DNA of 64,000 nt from UBA967 sp044375555 (GCA_044375555.1 JBILML010000010.1:15492-79491), one strand, 5' to 3'; positions 43,086 to 52,847 are shown, numbered from the stretch's first letter. Notes: generated by a model not told the origin, from the letters alone. Program-made: numbers and translations.

Positions 43086-44486
43086 TCAGTAGGAGCTCTC
43101 GACCCGCTTGGCGACGTCGCGGTAGCCGTAGTCGACTTCGTAGATTTGCTTCATGCAATCGACGGTCTTTTGGGCGTCGCCCATTTTTTCGTAAACGAGG
43201 CCGAGGTTGTAGATGACATCTTTTTTGACGGCATCCATGACCAGAAGCTCGGCGACGGCGTCGGAGAGGGTCTTGGCGGCGAGGTCGAGCATGCCGCGGG
43301 CGGTGAAGCATTGGCCGAGCAGACTCATTGCGCGCATGCGGACATTCGGATTTTGGCGGGCTTTTTGGAGTTCGGGAATCGCCTCCTGCCAGTTTTCGAG
43401 ATCAACGAGAATTTCGCCTAATTCGAAGCGGAGTTGGAGGTCGGTGGGGTTTTGCTCCACGCGGGAACGGGCGGCCTCGAGGGCAAGGTCGGCGCGCTGT
43501 TTTTTCAAAGATACCAACTCGGCGGCGTAGCCCTCGGACTCGGGTGTGCCGGGATTCGCTTCGATGAATTGCTCGCGGGCGTCGATGGCGAGGTCGAACT
43601 GGCGGATTTGCAAGTCGGAGGCTTTGCGAACGAGCGCCATGTCGGAATTATTCGAGAGCGAGGCGGCGTAATTGAACCAGTTTGTGGCGTTCTCCCAATC
43701 CTCTCTCTGCTCGTGGAGTTCGGCGATGCGGCGGGCGGTATCGACGGTGCAATTTTCGCCCTCGGCCTCTGCCTTCGCGTGGAGTTCAGCAAGGAGGTTA
43801 TCGATCATCTCCTCGCTGCGGACGACACGGGATTGCTGCTCGAGCGCGACGGCTTGATCCTTGTCCTTGATGAGGTCGCGGTAGGTGGATTCGGCCTTGT
43901 CCCAACCGCCGGATTTCATCGAAGAGGAGGCGGCGGCATCCTTGGATCCTTTAATGGCGGCGAGGTCGTTCGGGGAGATATCGAGGAGGCGTTGAAAAAT
44001 CGTGACGGCTTTTTCCGGCGCGCTGTTTTTCAAGTAATGCTGGCCGAGTTCGTGCAGGGCCTTGGTGTCTTTCGGCGAAGCCTCGACAATGGTCTCCAAG
44101 GCGAAGGCAGCGATGTCGGGGAGATTCGCGGCGAGCGCGGCATCCTTTAGGAGCTGGTTGAGTTGGGGATTTTGAGGGTCGGTCTCGAGGCTTTTCTCGA
44201 TGGCATCGAGGGCCGAGAGGGGATCTTTTTTCAGCTGGGACTGGATTTTGATCGAACTGAAGGAGGCGACGGAAAGTCCGGAGAGGAGGCTTTTTTTTCC
44301 GGCGGTCTTGGCGATGGCGGACTTTCGCAGGAGTTGTCGCGCGGCGAGGAACTCGGGATGGCTCTTGAGGATCGTCTGAAGGAGTTGGATGGCGTAGCCG
44401 TAATTCTTGAGCTGCATTGCGCTCATGGACTTCAGCCAATTCGCCCGGTGGAACTCGGGAAGGTCTTTTTCAGTTTTTACAGGCAT
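43086..44486 (-). CDS. Tetratricopeptide-repeat protein
   Basis: A 466-residue protein made of about ten helical repeats (for example ELGQHYLKNSAPEKAVTIFQRLLD and YNLGLVYEKMGDAQKTVDCMKQI). No signal peptide or catalytic motif is present. It is probably cytoplasmic and involved in protein-protein contacts. The ATG at 44486 is used rather than a longer in-frame extension to 44624. No clear Shine-Dalgarno precedes it. Its partner is unknown. Confidence 0.78.
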   Translation of the reverse strand: MPVKTEKDLPEFHRANWLKSMSAMQLKNYGYAIQLLQTILKSHPEFLAARQLLRKSAIAKTAGKKSLLSGLSVASFSSIKIQSQLKKDPLSALDAIEKSLETDPQNPQLNQLLKDAALAANLPDIAAFALETIVEASPKDTKALHELGQHYLKNSAPEKAVTIFQRLLDISPNDLAAIKGSKDAAASSSMKSGGWDKAESTYRDLIKDKDQAVALEQQSRVVRSEEMIDNLLAELHAKAEAEGENCTVDTARRIAELHEQREDWENATNWFNYAASLSNNSDMALVRKASDLQIRQFDLAIDAREQFIEANPGTPESEGYAAELVSLKKQRADLALEAARSRVEQNPTDLQLRFELGEILVDLENWQEAIPELQKARQNPNVRMRAMSLLGQCFTARGMLDLAAKTLSDAVAELLVMDAVKKDVIYNLGLVYEKMGDAQKTVDCMKQIYEVDYGYRDVAKRVESSY

Positions 44487-44535
44487 GCAAAAGGGAAGGG
44501 CACGATAGTCGCGGGAAGTCTCGACAGCAAGCGCG

Positions 44536-45348
44536 TCAGATCGTTTGCGAGAGGAATCCCCCGTCCACCCGAATGTCGCTGCCGGTGACGAACGAGCTGG
44601 CTTGCGGGCTGGCGAGGAAAACAACGGCGCCGGCGAGTTCCTCGGCTTCGCCGAAACGGGCCATCGGGGTGTGGTCGAGAATGGCTTTGGCGCGCGGCGT
44701 GGTGGATCCGTCGGGATTGAAGAGAAGGCGGAGATTTTGCTCGGCGGGGAAAAATCCGGGCGAGATGGAGTTCACTCGCACGCCGGTGGAGGCCCATTCG
44801 CGGGCGAGGAATTGGGTGAGATTGAGCACGGAAGCCTTCGCGGCGGAGTAGGCCACCACGCGGGAGAGGGGCAGGTGACCGGAGGTGCTGGCGATATTGA
44901 TCACACTGCCGCGCCCGGCGTCGGCCATCGCCTGGCCGATGACTTGGCAGGGAATCAGCGCGCCGCCGACCAGGTTCAGCTCGTAATTTTCCATCCAGTC
45001 ATCCGCAGCAATTTCCGAAAACGGAGACTCGGGAGTCACGGTCACGCGGGGATCGTTTCCGCCGGCGGCATTCACCAACACGGACGGGATGCCGAAAGCC
45101 TGTGTGGTGGCGGAGAGGAGGTTCTCGATGCTCTCGCGGTCGGTAGCGTCGGTCTCGACGAAAAAAGATTTTCCGCCGGCCTTCGCGATCTCGGCCACGC
45201 GGGCTTTGCCACGCTCGGCGCTGCGTCCGGCCACCACAACTTTGGCGCCGGAGGTGGCGAGAGCGAGGGCCATGCTTCCACCGAGAACACCGGTGCCGCC
45301 GATAACAACAGCCACTTCTTCAGAGAGGTCGAACAGGTTCGTAGCCAT
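44536..45348 (-). CDS. SDR oxidoreductase, D-mannonate/fructuronate-reductase-like
   Basis: A 270-residue SDR with an altered cofactor motif GGTGVLGG, VNAAGGNDP in place of NNAG, Ser-Tyr-Lys in STSGHL and YSAAKAS, and the C-terminal DIRVDGGF. The GxGVLGGSMA start and VNAAGGN feature recall the SDR-type D-mannonate oxidoreductases of uronate catabolism. It is not adjacent to uronate genes here, so substrate is uncertain. The ATG at 45348 is preferred to a longer frame up to 45504. It is divergent from folE2 with a 91-base gap. Confidence 0.8.
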   Translation of the reverse strand: MATNLFDLSEEVAVVIGGTGVLGGSMALALATSGAKVVVAGRSAERGKARVAEIAKAGGKSFFVETDATDRESIENLLSATTQAFGIPSVLVNAAGGNDPRVTVTPESPFSEIAADDWMENYELNLVGGALIPCQVIGQAMADAGRGSVINIASTSGHLPLSRVVAYSAAKASVLNLTQFLAREWASTGVRVNSISPGFFPAEQNLRLLFNPDGSTTPRAKAILDHTPMARFGEAEELAGAVVFLASPQASSFVTGSDIRVDGGFLSQTI

Positions 45349-45439
45349 AGGGACGCAGACTAAAAGCCATTCACCTCCTTCCCGCACGGCTTTTTTTGGC
45401 TTCCGGTGTCGATCGAGTGGAAGCAAAGTCGGACGCTCC

Positions 45440-46222
45440 ATGTTGAAAGACACCCAAAGCGAACGCGACCACCGCCGGATTCCGATCGACCGCGTGGGGG
45501 TCAAGTCGCTCCGCTATCCCATGCAGGTTCGCGACAAGCACCACGCCGTCCAAAGCACCGTGGCGACCCTGCAAATGACAGTCGACCTGCCGCACCATTT
45601 CAAGGGCACGCACATGAGCCGCTTCATCGAGGTCCTCGCCGAGCACGGCCCGGTGATCCATGTGGCGAACATCCGCGACATCCTCGAAAAAATGGCTAAG
45701 CGCCTCGAGAGTGACTGCGCCCATTTCGACATTGAGTTTCCTTTTTTTCTGGAAAAAAAAGCGCCTGCGACCGGCTCGCCGGGATTGATGGACTACACCG
45801 TGCGATTCAATGCCACTCTCGCTGCGGGCAAGATCGATTTTATTGTCACGACCGTCGTGCCGGTGACCACGCTCTGCCCGTGCTCGAAAGCCATCAGCGC
45901 CGCCGGCGCGCACAACCAGCGTGGCCATGTGACCCTCTCCGTGCGCTGCAAAAAACCCATGTGGGTCGAGGACATGATCGTGCTCGCCGAGGAGTCCGCG
46001 AGCGCCGGTCTTTATAGTCTCTTGAAGCGGCCGGATGAAAAACATGTCACCGAACTCGCCTACAACAACCCGGTGTTCGTCGAAGATCTTGTTCGGAATG
46101 TCGCGGTCCGCTGCGAGGAGGATGCCAACATTCTCTGGTATCGCGTGGAGGCGGAAAATTTCGAGTCGATCCACAACCACAACGCCTACGCCTTGATCGA
46201 AAAACACCTAACCGCCGAATGA
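45440..46222 (+). CDS. folE2: GTP cyclohydrolase FolE2
   Basis: A 260-residue type IB GTP cyclohydrolase. It has QMTVDLPHHFKGTHMSRF, the active-site region TTLCPCSKAIS with Cys146 and Cys148, and the AHNQRGHVTLSV segment. It makes dihydroneopterin triphosphate, feeding folate and queuosine synthesis; this type is often used when zinc is scarce. The ATG at 45440 gives the usual length. No FolE is seen in the window, so this may be the only copy. tRNA-Ala follows after 65 bases. Confidence 0.93.
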   Translation: MLKDTQSERDHRRIPIDRVGVKSLRYPMQVRDKHHAVQSTVATLQMTVDLPHHFKGTHMSRFIEVLAEHGPVIHVANIRDILEKMAKRLESDCAHFDIEFPFFLEKKAPATGSPGLMDYTVRFNATLAAGKIDFIVTTVVPVTTLCPCSKAISAAGAHNQRGHVTLSVRCKKPMWVEDMIVLAEESASAGLYSLLKRPDEKHVTELAYNNPVFVEDLVRNVAVRCEEDANILWYRVEAENFESIHNHNAYALIEKHLTAE

Positions 46223-46287
46223 CCGCGCCGATTTTTTTGCCGCTTGAAGCGCCGGGGTTTCCCGCTAGTTTTCTCCCCACTTTCCTC

Positions 46288-46360
46288 GGGGGTATAGCTC
46301 AGTTGGTAGAGCGTCTCGTTCGCAATGAGAAGGCCAGGGGTTCGAATCCCCTTACCTCCA
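46288..46360 (+). tRNA. tRNA-Ala (CGC)
   Basis: A 73-base cloverleaf. The acceptor GGGGGTA pairs with TACCTCC with discriminator A. The D-arm is AGCTCAGTTGGTAGAGC, the anticodon stem TCTCG/TGAGA (one G-U pair) with loop TTCGCAA gives anticodon CGC, and the T-arm contains GGTTCGAATCC. The CCA tail is not encoded. It precedes alr by 16 bases. Confidence 0.96.
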
Positions 46361-46376
46361 CTCCCCTCCCCTCCGC

Positions 46377-47492
46377 ATGATCTCGGTCGCCGACCATGTT
46401 CGGACTTGGGCGGAGATCGATCTCGATGCCATTCGCCACAACATCGGCGTGGTTCGACGCCAGATCGGTTCGCAGGCGGAAATTCTCGCCGTGGTAAAAG
46501 CCGACGCCTACGGGCATGGCGTGGCTCCCGTGGTAAGAACTCTCGCGGCCGAGGCGTCGATTTTCGGCGTGGCGAATCTCAAGGAGGCGCGGGATGTCGC
46601 TGCACTGGGGACCGGTTGCGACATCATGCTCCTGAGCGCGTGCCTGCCCGCCGAGCGTCGTGATGCGGTGGAGGAAAAATTCATCGTCACCGTCTCGGGG
46701 GCGGACGAAGCGGCGGCGTTCGCGGACTGCGGACCGGCGCGGATCAATTTCAAAATCGATACCGGCATGGGCCGCATCGGCTGCTCGGCGGACTCCGCCT
46801 TGGAAGCTCTGCGGGCGGTCCGGCAAATGCGAAATCTCGAGGTGCATAGTATTTCCACCCACCTGCCGAGCGCGGATGAGGACTTGATTTTCACCGAATC
46901 GCAGCTTGAGAAATTTGCCGCGATGAAAAATCAAATTCGCGAGATTTTTCCCGCCGCAAAAAACCATGCCCTCAACAGTGCGGGGATTTTAAACCACCCT
47001 GTCGAGCCTGGTGAGATTGTGCGCCCCGGCCTGATGCTTTACGGAGCGTCGCCGATCCTCTCGATGCAAAAGGAACTCCGGCCCGCGCTGACCTGGAAAG
47101 CCCGCGTGGCCATGGTGCGCGATGTCGCCAATGGGGCCTCGATCAGCTACGGGCGCACCTTTATCGCTCCGGAGAGAATGCGCGTGGCTGTTCTCGCGCT
47201 GGGCTACGCCGATGGGTTTCCTCGCCAAGTTTCAGGCAACGGCGCGACGGCTCTTCTCCATGGGAACCACTGCCCGATTCTCGGCCGTGTGACGATGGAT
47301 CAGATCGTCGTCGATATTGCCGCCTCACCGGATGTGCGGCCTGGCGATGCGGCCACGCTCGTGGGAAATGATGGCGACCAGCAAATCACCGCCACAGAAC
47401 TCGCCGCGCGCGCCAACACGATTGCATGGGATATTTTCACCGGCATCGGACAACGCGTTCAGCGTTTCCATCACGACTCGGCCGTTAATTGA
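46377..47492 (+). CDS. alr: Alanine racemase
   Basis: A 371-residue PLP-dependent racemase. The PLP lysine is Lys41 in AVVKADAYGHG and the second catalytic Tyr is about 258 in SISYGRTF. GMGRIGC, PGLMLYGASP and the GRVTMDQ segment are also typical. It supplies D-alanine for peptidoglycan. The last 8 bases overlap the convergent DUF4870 gene. It lies right after tRNA-Ala, which is a coincidence of position and no functional link is implied. Confidence 0.96.
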   Translation: MISVADHVRTWAEIDLDAIRHNIGVVRRQIGSQAEILAVVKADAYGHGVAPVVRTLAAEASIFGVANLKEARDVAALGTGCDIMLLSACLPAERRDAVEEKFIVTVSGADEAAAFADCGPARINFKIDTGMGRIGCSADSALEALRAVRQMRNLEVHSISTHLPSADEDLIFTESQLEKFAAMKNQIREIFPAAKNHALNSAGILNHPVEPGEIVRPGLMLYGASPILSMQKELRPALTWKARVAMVRDVANGASISYGRTFIAPERMRVAVLALGYADGFPRQVSGNGATALLHGNHCPILGRVTMDQIVVDIAASPDVRPGDAATLVGNDGDQQITATELAARANTIAWDIFTGIGQRVQRFHHDSAVN

Positions 47493-47880
47493 AAAAGCGG
47501 ATCGTCATCGGAAAACGGTAGAGGACTCCGTCGCTTGCCTTGATCGCTCCAAGGACTCCGTAGATAACCCAAGCGACCAGAATAATCAGCGGGAATACGA
47601 GCGGGATAATCAAGCAGCCGAAGATCCCCACGAAAATCCAAGACAGCGCCCACCACAGCGACCAGGAAATTTGGAAATTCAGAACATTCCGGCCGGCGGC
47701 ATCGAGTCCGGGAACCTCGTTTTTTTTCATCAACCACACGATCAGCGGAGCGAGAATTTGGCCGAATCCCACGAGCAAAAATCCGGCGAGCGCGCTGATG
47801 TGCAAAATCGTGATCCATTGACGGGAATTCGGGGAATCCACGGGCGGGGGTGGCGTTTCTTGATGCGGCGAGTCGTCCAT
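47485..47880 (-). CDS. DUF4870-type membrane protein
   Basis: A 131-residue protein with a Pro-rich N-terminus (PHQETPPPPVDSP) and three membrane segments. It matches DUF4870 in HISALAGFLLVGFGQILAPLIVWLMKKNEVPGLDAAGRNVLNFQISW. The function is unknown. The ATG at 47880 is used; a longer frame to 48402 crosses the nusA start and is rejected. It is convergent with alr and divergent from nusA, with a 175-base gap holding the likely nusA promoter, in which no clear motif is seen. Confidence 0.8.
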   Translation of the reverse strand: MDDSPHQETPPPPVDSPNSRQWITILHISALAGFLLVGFGQILAPLIVWLMKKNEVPGLDAAGRNVLNFQISWSLWWALSWIFVGIFGCLIIPLVFPLIILVAWVIYGVLGAIKASDGVLYRFPMTIRFFN

Positions 47881-48055
47881 GCCGGAGAGCCTTTCAGCGA
47901 TCCCGGCGGCGTTCAAGGCGGGTGATTTCCCCGCAAGGAAATTAAAGGTCCTTGCCGCTTGACCGATGTTGACGCACCCCCCATAGTTTCCGATTCCGAA
48001 AAAGTGCGGCGGTCGGGAAATCCACCCGCCAACACATTCCGGAACCGAGAGATTT

Positions 48056-49306
48056 ATGAATTCCGAACTCATCACAATGCTGGACTTGTTGGAGCGTGAA
48101 AAGGGCATCAAGCGCGATGTTCTGATCGACGCCATATCCACCGCCATCCTCGCGGCCTCGAAGAAAAACTTTACCTCCGGCACCCGGGATCTTCGGATCG
48201 ATATCGACCCGAAAAATGGCGGAATTCGCGCCATCGCCAAGCTCATCGCCCGCGAGAAATTGGATAATCCCCATGATGAAATCGCGATCGCCAAGGCCCG
48301 CACCATCAAGCCCGATGTGGTTGATGGCGAAGAGGTGGAAGTCGAGGTGACGCCGCGCGATTTCGGCCGCATCGCCGCCCAAGCCGCCCGCCAAGCGATC
48401 AATCAACGCCTCCGCCAGATCGAGCGCGAGATGATTTATGAGGAGTTCAAGGACCGCGCTGGCGAGATCGTGACCGGCACCGTCCGCCGTTTTGAAAAAT
48501 CCGATGTGATCATCGACCTCGGCAAATTCGAAGGCGTCATGCCCTCCCGCGAACGCGTGATGACCGAGGACTACAATGTCGGTGACCGACTCCGTGCTTA
48601 CGTCGTGGCCGTCGAGAGCGGCAACCGCGGCCCCGAGATCATCCTCTCCCGCAGCCACCCGAATTTTGTCCGCCGCCTTTTTGAACTCGAGGTCAGCGAA
48701 ATCGCCGACCGCACCGTGGAGCTCAAGGTCATCGCCCGCGAGGCCGGCTTCCGCACCAAGGTCGCTGTCCACAGCGCCGATGCGAAGGTCGATCCCGTCG
48801 GAGCCTGCGTCGGCATGCGCGGCGCTCGCGTGAAAAATATCGTCCGCGAACTCAACAACGAGAAAGTGGACATCATCCGCTGGGATCCGGATCCGTTGAA
48901 GTTCGTTACTGCGGCCCTAAAGCCAGCGAACATCCGCTCCATCACCACCAACGAGGCCAAGAAGACGATTCATGTGCTCGTGCCGAAAGAAGACCTCTCC
49001 GTAGCCATCGGCCGCCGCGGTCAAAATGCCCGACTCACTTCGAAAATGTGCGGTTGGGATGTCGATATCCAAGAGGACAAACGCAAGGAAGAGGCTATGC
49101 AAAACCAGGCCGCCGAAGCCGCCCACTCGCTCGCCGGATCTCTTGGCATTAGCGAAGACGAAGCCAATATTCTGGCCAATGCCGGCATGACCTCGATTGA
49201 GGTGATCCAACTCGCCGGCGCGGAGGATATCGCCGAAGCCCTTGGCGCCGATGTCGCCCTTGGCCAACGCATCCTTGAGGCCGCCCAAGCGCTCCAAAAA
49301 GCCTAG
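48056..49306 (+). CDS. nusA: Transcription factor NusA
   Basis: A 416-residue NusA. The N-terminal RNA-polymerase-binding domain is followed by S1 (GEIVTGTVRRFEKSDVIIDLGKFEGVMPSRE), KH1 (KVDPVGACVGMRGARVKNIVREL) and KH2 (EDLSVAIGRRGQNARLTSK). A C-terminal helix-hairpin-helix-like end (SLGISEDEANILANAGMTS) follows. It controls pausing, termination and antitermination. rimP, which usually precedes nusA, is absent; the upstream gene runs the other way. Confidence 0.96.
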   Translation: MNSELITMLDLLEREKGIKRDVLIDAISTAILAASKKNFTSGTRDLRIDIDPKNGGIRAIAKLIAREKLDNPHDEIAIAKARTIKPDVVDGEEVEVEVTPRDFGRIAAQAARQAINQRLRQIEREMIYEEFKDRAGEIVTGTVRRFEKSDVIIDLGKFEGVMPSRERVMTEDYNVGDRLRAYVVAVESGNRGPEIILSRSHPNFVRRLFELEVSEIADRTVELKVIAREAGFRTKVAVHSADAKVDPVGACVGMRGARVKNIVRELNNEKVDIIRWDPDPLKFVTAALKPANIRSITTNEAKKTIHVLVPKEDLSVAIGRRGQNARLTSKMCGWDVDIQEDKRKEEAMQNQAAEAAHSLAGSLGISEDEANILANAGMTSIEVIQLAGAEDIAEALGADVALGQRILEAAQALQKA

Positions 49307-49342
49307 GGAGTATGAAAACCTGCTCCCTTCCGAAAAATTATC

Positions 49343-51484
49343 ATGGCAGAGAAAACCAAGAAAAAACCTACCGAAAGCAAGCCGACGGCGACCGCCCGGC
49401 GATCGGGCGCTTCCACGCGTTCCACCCGTCCGGCCGCTGAATCACCGGCTCCTACCCCTGCCAAAGAAAAGGAACCCAAAGTCCAAGGCCCAACCGTCGA
49501 TCTCCTAAATCCGGAGAAAAAGGTTAAAAAGGTCTCCACCCGCGCGGGCATCAAGCCATTCGGCTCGAAAACCACGCCAACTCCTCCCCCACCCGCTCCC
49601 GAGCCAGAGCCCGTTGTCGAATCCGCTCCCGAGCCAGAGCCCGTCGCCGCCATCGAGCCTCAGGAGCCCGAGACGCCCACCGTTACCGAAGACGCCTCAG
49701 GGAAAAAAATCCTCCAAGTTAAGCCACCGGTCAGCGTCAAAGTCCTCGCTGAACTTCTCGGCCTCAAGCCCTTCCAGCTTATCAAGGACCTCATGTCCTT
49801 GCAGATTTTCGCGAATCTCAACCAAACCGTGGAGGCCGATGTCGTCGCCAAGGTTTGCGACATTCACGGCTTCATCTTCGATCGCGAGAAAAAAGACACC
49901 TCCAAAGGCCACCACAAGGTCGAGCAGAAGGTCGAAATTCCAAAAGCTCCCGAGCCCGAGAAACTCGTCGACAAGCTCCAATCCCGCGCCCCGATCATCA
50001 CTTTCATGGGCCATGTCGATCACGGCAAAACCTCCCTCCTCGACGCGATCCGCAAAGCCCGCGTGGCCGCCGGTGAAGCGGGTGGAATCACCCAGCACAT
50101 CGGTGCCTACAGCGTGAATCGCAAGGGTCACAAAATTACTTTCCTCGACACCCCCGGCCACGCCGCTTTCACCGCCATGCGCGCCCGCGGTGCCAATGTC
50201 ACCGACATCGTGATCCTCGTCGTCGCTGCCGATGACGGGCTCATGCCACAAACACTCGAGGCCATTTCCCACGCCAAGGCCGCGAAGGTGAAAATCATGG
50301 TCGCCATCAACAAAATTGACCTCGCCTCCGCCAATCCCGATCGCGTCAAAAAACAACTTCAAGATCAAGGTCTCACTCCCGAGGACTGGGGCGGCGATAC
50401 GATTTGTATTCCTGTCAGCGCCACCAAAGGCACCGGCATCGACGAACTTCTCGACCTCATGCTCCTCGAAGCCGAAATGCTCGAACTCAAAGCCAGTGGC
50501 TCTGTGGACGCCCGCGCCACCGTCATTGAGGCACAGGTCGAGCAAGGCCGCGGCCCGACTGCTACAGTCATCGTCCGCATGGGCACCCTTCGCTACGGCG
50601 ATGTGTTCATTTGCGGCAACCACTGGGGCAAGGTGAAACAACTCATCGACGATCTCGGCAAGCCCGTGAAGGAAGCCGGCCCCTCGACTCCGGTGAAGAT
50701 TCTTGGCCTCAGCGGCCTGCCAAATTCCGGCGACGAACTCGTTGTGATGGAATCGGAAAAATCCGCCCGCATTCACAGCGAGGAACGCCTTTCCGATCTC
50801 CGCGACTCGAAGCTCTCGACCCCGCAACGCGCCACTCTCGAGAACCTCTTCGCCAGCATCGCCTCGGAGGCCAAACCCTCCCTCAACGCGATCATCAAAT
50901 GCGATGTCCAAGGCTCGCTCGAAGCCGTCGTCAACTCGCTCAAGGATATCCCTCAAAAGAAAATCTCCCTCGAGATCATCCACTCCGCTGTGGGCCCGAT
51001 CACCGAGTCCGATGTCCTCCTCGCCAGCGCGTCAAACGCCATCATCATCGGCTTCGGCACCAAGACCGAGAACACCGCCGCGCAAGCCGCCAAGCGCGAA
51101 GGCATCCAGATCAAACTCTACAGCATCATCTACGAATTGATCGATCAGGTCCGCGAGGCCATGAGTGGATTGCTCGCGCCAGAACACCGCGAAACCGTCA
51201 TCGGCCACGCCGAGGTGAAGCAGGTTTTCGACCTCACCAAAGGCAAGGTTGCCGGTTGCGTCGTTACGGACGGCCGCATCGCCCGCACCGCCCGCGCCCG
51301 CGTGTTGCGCCGCAAGCAGCCGATTTACGACGGCGGCCTCGCCACGCTTCGCCGCTTCACCGACGATGTGAAAGAGGTTCGCTCCGGTCTCGAGTGCGGC
51401 ATCAAGCTGGGCGACTTCTCCGAATACCTGCCCGAGGACATCATCGAGTGCTACACGCTCGAAAAAGTCCCGCAGCAACTCTGA
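49343..51484 (+). CDS. infB: Translation initiation factor IF-2
   Basis: A 713-residue IF-2. The Pro/Lys-rich N-terminus (about 120 residues, with an EPEPV repeat) is shorter than in E. coli. An IF2_N-like segment (VSVKVLAELLGLKPFQLIKDLM) is followed by the G domain with GHVDHGKTSLLDAIR at about 222-236, FLDTPGHAAFTAMRARG and INKIDL. Domains II-IV are complete. It recruits initiator tRNA to the ribosome. It follows nusA after 36 bases and precedes rbfA. Confidence 0.97.
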   Translation: MAEKTKKKPTESKPTATARRSGASTRSTRPAAESPAPTPAKEKEPKVQGPTVDLLNPEKKVKKVSTRAGIKPFGSKTTPTPPPPAPEPEPVVESAPEPEPVAAIEPQEPETPTVTEDASGKKILQVKPPVSVKVLAELLGLKPFQLIKDLMSLQIFANLNQTVEADVVAKVCDIHGFIFDREKKDTSKGHHKVEQKVEIPKAPEPEKLVDKLQSRAPIITFMGHVDHGKTSLLDAIRKARVAAGEAGGITQHIGAYSVNRKGHKITFLDTPGHAAFTAMRARGANVTDIVILVVAADDGLMPQTLEAISHAKAAKVKIMVAINKIDLASANPDRVKKQLQDQGLTPEDWGGDTICIPVSATKGTGIDELLDLMLLEAEMLELKASGSVDARATVIEAQVEQGRGPTATVIVRMGTLRYGDVFICGNHWGKVKQLIDDLGKPVKEAGPSTPVKILGLSGLPNSGDELVVMESEKSARIHSEERLSDLRDSKLSTPQRATLENLFASIASEAKPSLNAIIKCDVQGSLEAVVNSLKDIPQKKISLEIIHSAVGPITESDVLLASASNAIIIGFGTKTENTAAQAAKREGIQIKLYSIIYELIDQVREAMSGLLAPEHRETVIGHAEVKQVFDLTKGKVAGCVVTDGRIARTARARVLRRKQPIYDGGLATLRRFTDDVKEVRSGLECGIKLGDFSEYLPEDIIECYTLEKVPQQL

Positions 51485-51522
51485 TAAACACCGGCGCGGC
51501 CCGACCCGCGCCACCCAGCTTT

Positions 51523-51876
51523 ATGAAAAACCGCCTCGCCAGGGTGTGTGAAGTCCTCAAACGCGAAATCGGAGTCCTCGCCACGCGAGACTTCGATTTT
51601 CACGGTGACCTCATCACGATTTCCTCAGTGGATATCACGCCGGACCTCAAGCAGGCCCATGTTTACATCTCCGCACTCGGCTCCCCCGGAGCGAGTCGCC
51701 GCGCGCTGGAATTGTTTGAGAAAAACCGCACCCAACTGCAGACCGAACTCTCCCGCCGGATGCAGATCAAACACACGCCCCATCTCCATTTCCACATGGA
51801 TGAGTCGATCGAGCGCGGCACCCGCGTAATCGGCATCATGGATGAACTCGGCCTCCTCGACGAAACCAAGAAATGA
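51523..51876 (+). CDS. rbfA: Ribosome-binding factor A
   Basis: A 117-residue KH-like protein with VDITPDLKQAHVYISALGS, LRRALELF-like SRRALELFEKNR, and the late HLHFHMDESIERGTRVIGIMDEL. It assists 30S maturation. The ATG at 51523 gives the normal length. It lies in the usual nusA-infB-rbfA order, and its stop overlaps the nrnA start (ATGA). Confidence 0.93.
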   Translation: MKNRLARVCEVLKREIGVLATRDFDFHGDLITISSVDITPDLKQAHVYISALGSPGASRRALELFEKNRTQLQTELSRRMQIKHTPHLHFHMDESIERGTRVIGIMDELGLLDETKK

Positions 51877-52847
51877 CCACCTTCGAATCCATCGCTGACA
51901 CCCTCCGCAACGCCCAAACGATCGGCGTCGCCAGCCACCTCCGCCCGGACGCCGACGCGCTTGGCTCGACCATCGCCTTCGCCCTGTGGCTTCAATCGCT
52001 GGGCAAAACCGTCCATGCCTTCAACGAGGAGGGCTCGACCGCAAAATTCCACTACCTCCCCGGCCATGAACTCGTCACTCTCCCGCCAGCCACGCCGCAG
52101 AAGTTCGATGTCTTCGTCGCCCTCGACACCTCGGTGAAAAACCGCCTCGGCACCGTGCTGGAAGCCATCGCGCCCGGGACTCCGCTCATCAACATCGACC
52201 ACCATGTGAGCAACGAGAACTACGGCGACCAGAATTTCATCGACCCCACCGCGCCCGCCACCGGCCAAATCCTCGTGGAATTTTTCCAGAAGATCGGAGC
52301 GCCGATCACCCGCGAGATGGCGACCAATCTCTTCGCCGCGATTTCCACCGACACCGGCTCGTTCCAATACGCCGGAACGAACGAGCGGACCTTCGCCGCT
52401 GCCTCGCATCTCATCGCCTGCGGCGTCAATGTCCCCGGCCTCTCGCGCGCGATGTATGACAGCCAGCCGCGCCGCCGTTTCAACCTCCTGCGCCACGCAC
52501 TGAACACCGCCGAGTTTCATTCCGAGGACCGGATCGCCACTTTCTCCCTGCCGCTCGATGTCGTGGAGGAACTCCAAGTCCTCCCCGAGGACAACGAGGG
52601 CATCATTGACCACCTCCGCTCGATCGAAGGCGTCGAGGCGGCCGTGTTTTTCGAGGAACTCCCCGAAAACAAGGTCCGCGTCAGCGCCCGCTCAAAAATC
52701 CCGGCGATCGATGTCTGCAAAGTCTGCAAACAATTCCAAGGCGGCGGCCATCCGATGGCCTCCGGCGCCCGCGTCCCCGGCTCCCTCCAGCAGGTGAAAC
52801 ACGATTTTCTCAAAGCACTCGATCATGAAATCCGGAACCGAAATTGA
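51873..52847 (+). CDS. nrnA: DHH-family phosphoesterase (NrnA-like oligoribonuclease/PAP phosphatase)
   Basis: A 324-residue DHH/DHHA1 protein. The metal motif HLRPDADALGS has His22, Asp26 and Asp28, DHH is at 109-111 in NIDHHVSNENYG, and the C-terminal DHHA1 region carries FQGGGHPMASGARVPG. NrnA degrades short RNA oligonucleotides and converts pAp to AMP. It commonly follows rbfA. The start overlaps the rbfA stop by four bases, and its end overlaps truB by 23 bases. Confidence 0.93.
   Translation: MTTFESIADTLRNAQTIGVASHLRPDADALGSTIAFALWLQSLGKTVHAFNEEGSTAKFHYLPGHELVTLPPATPQKFDVFVALDTSVKNRLGTVLEAIAPGTPLINIDHHVSNENYGDQNFIDPTAPATGQILVEFFQKIGAPITREMATNLFAAISTDTGSFQYAGTNERTFAAASHLIACGVNVPGLSRAMYDSQPRRRFNLLRHALNTAEFHSEDRIATFSLPLDVVEELQVLPEDNEGIIDHLRSIEGVEAAVFFEELPENKVRVSARSKIPAIDVCKVCKQFQGGGHPMASGARVPGSLQQVKHDFLKALDHEIRNRN

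Noticed and set aside
45360..45400. Hairpin GCC...GGC followed by a T-run, a possible terminator upstream of folE2
   Set aside because: The stem is only a few bases with a loop of over 20, and it lies between divergent genes where no transcript ends.
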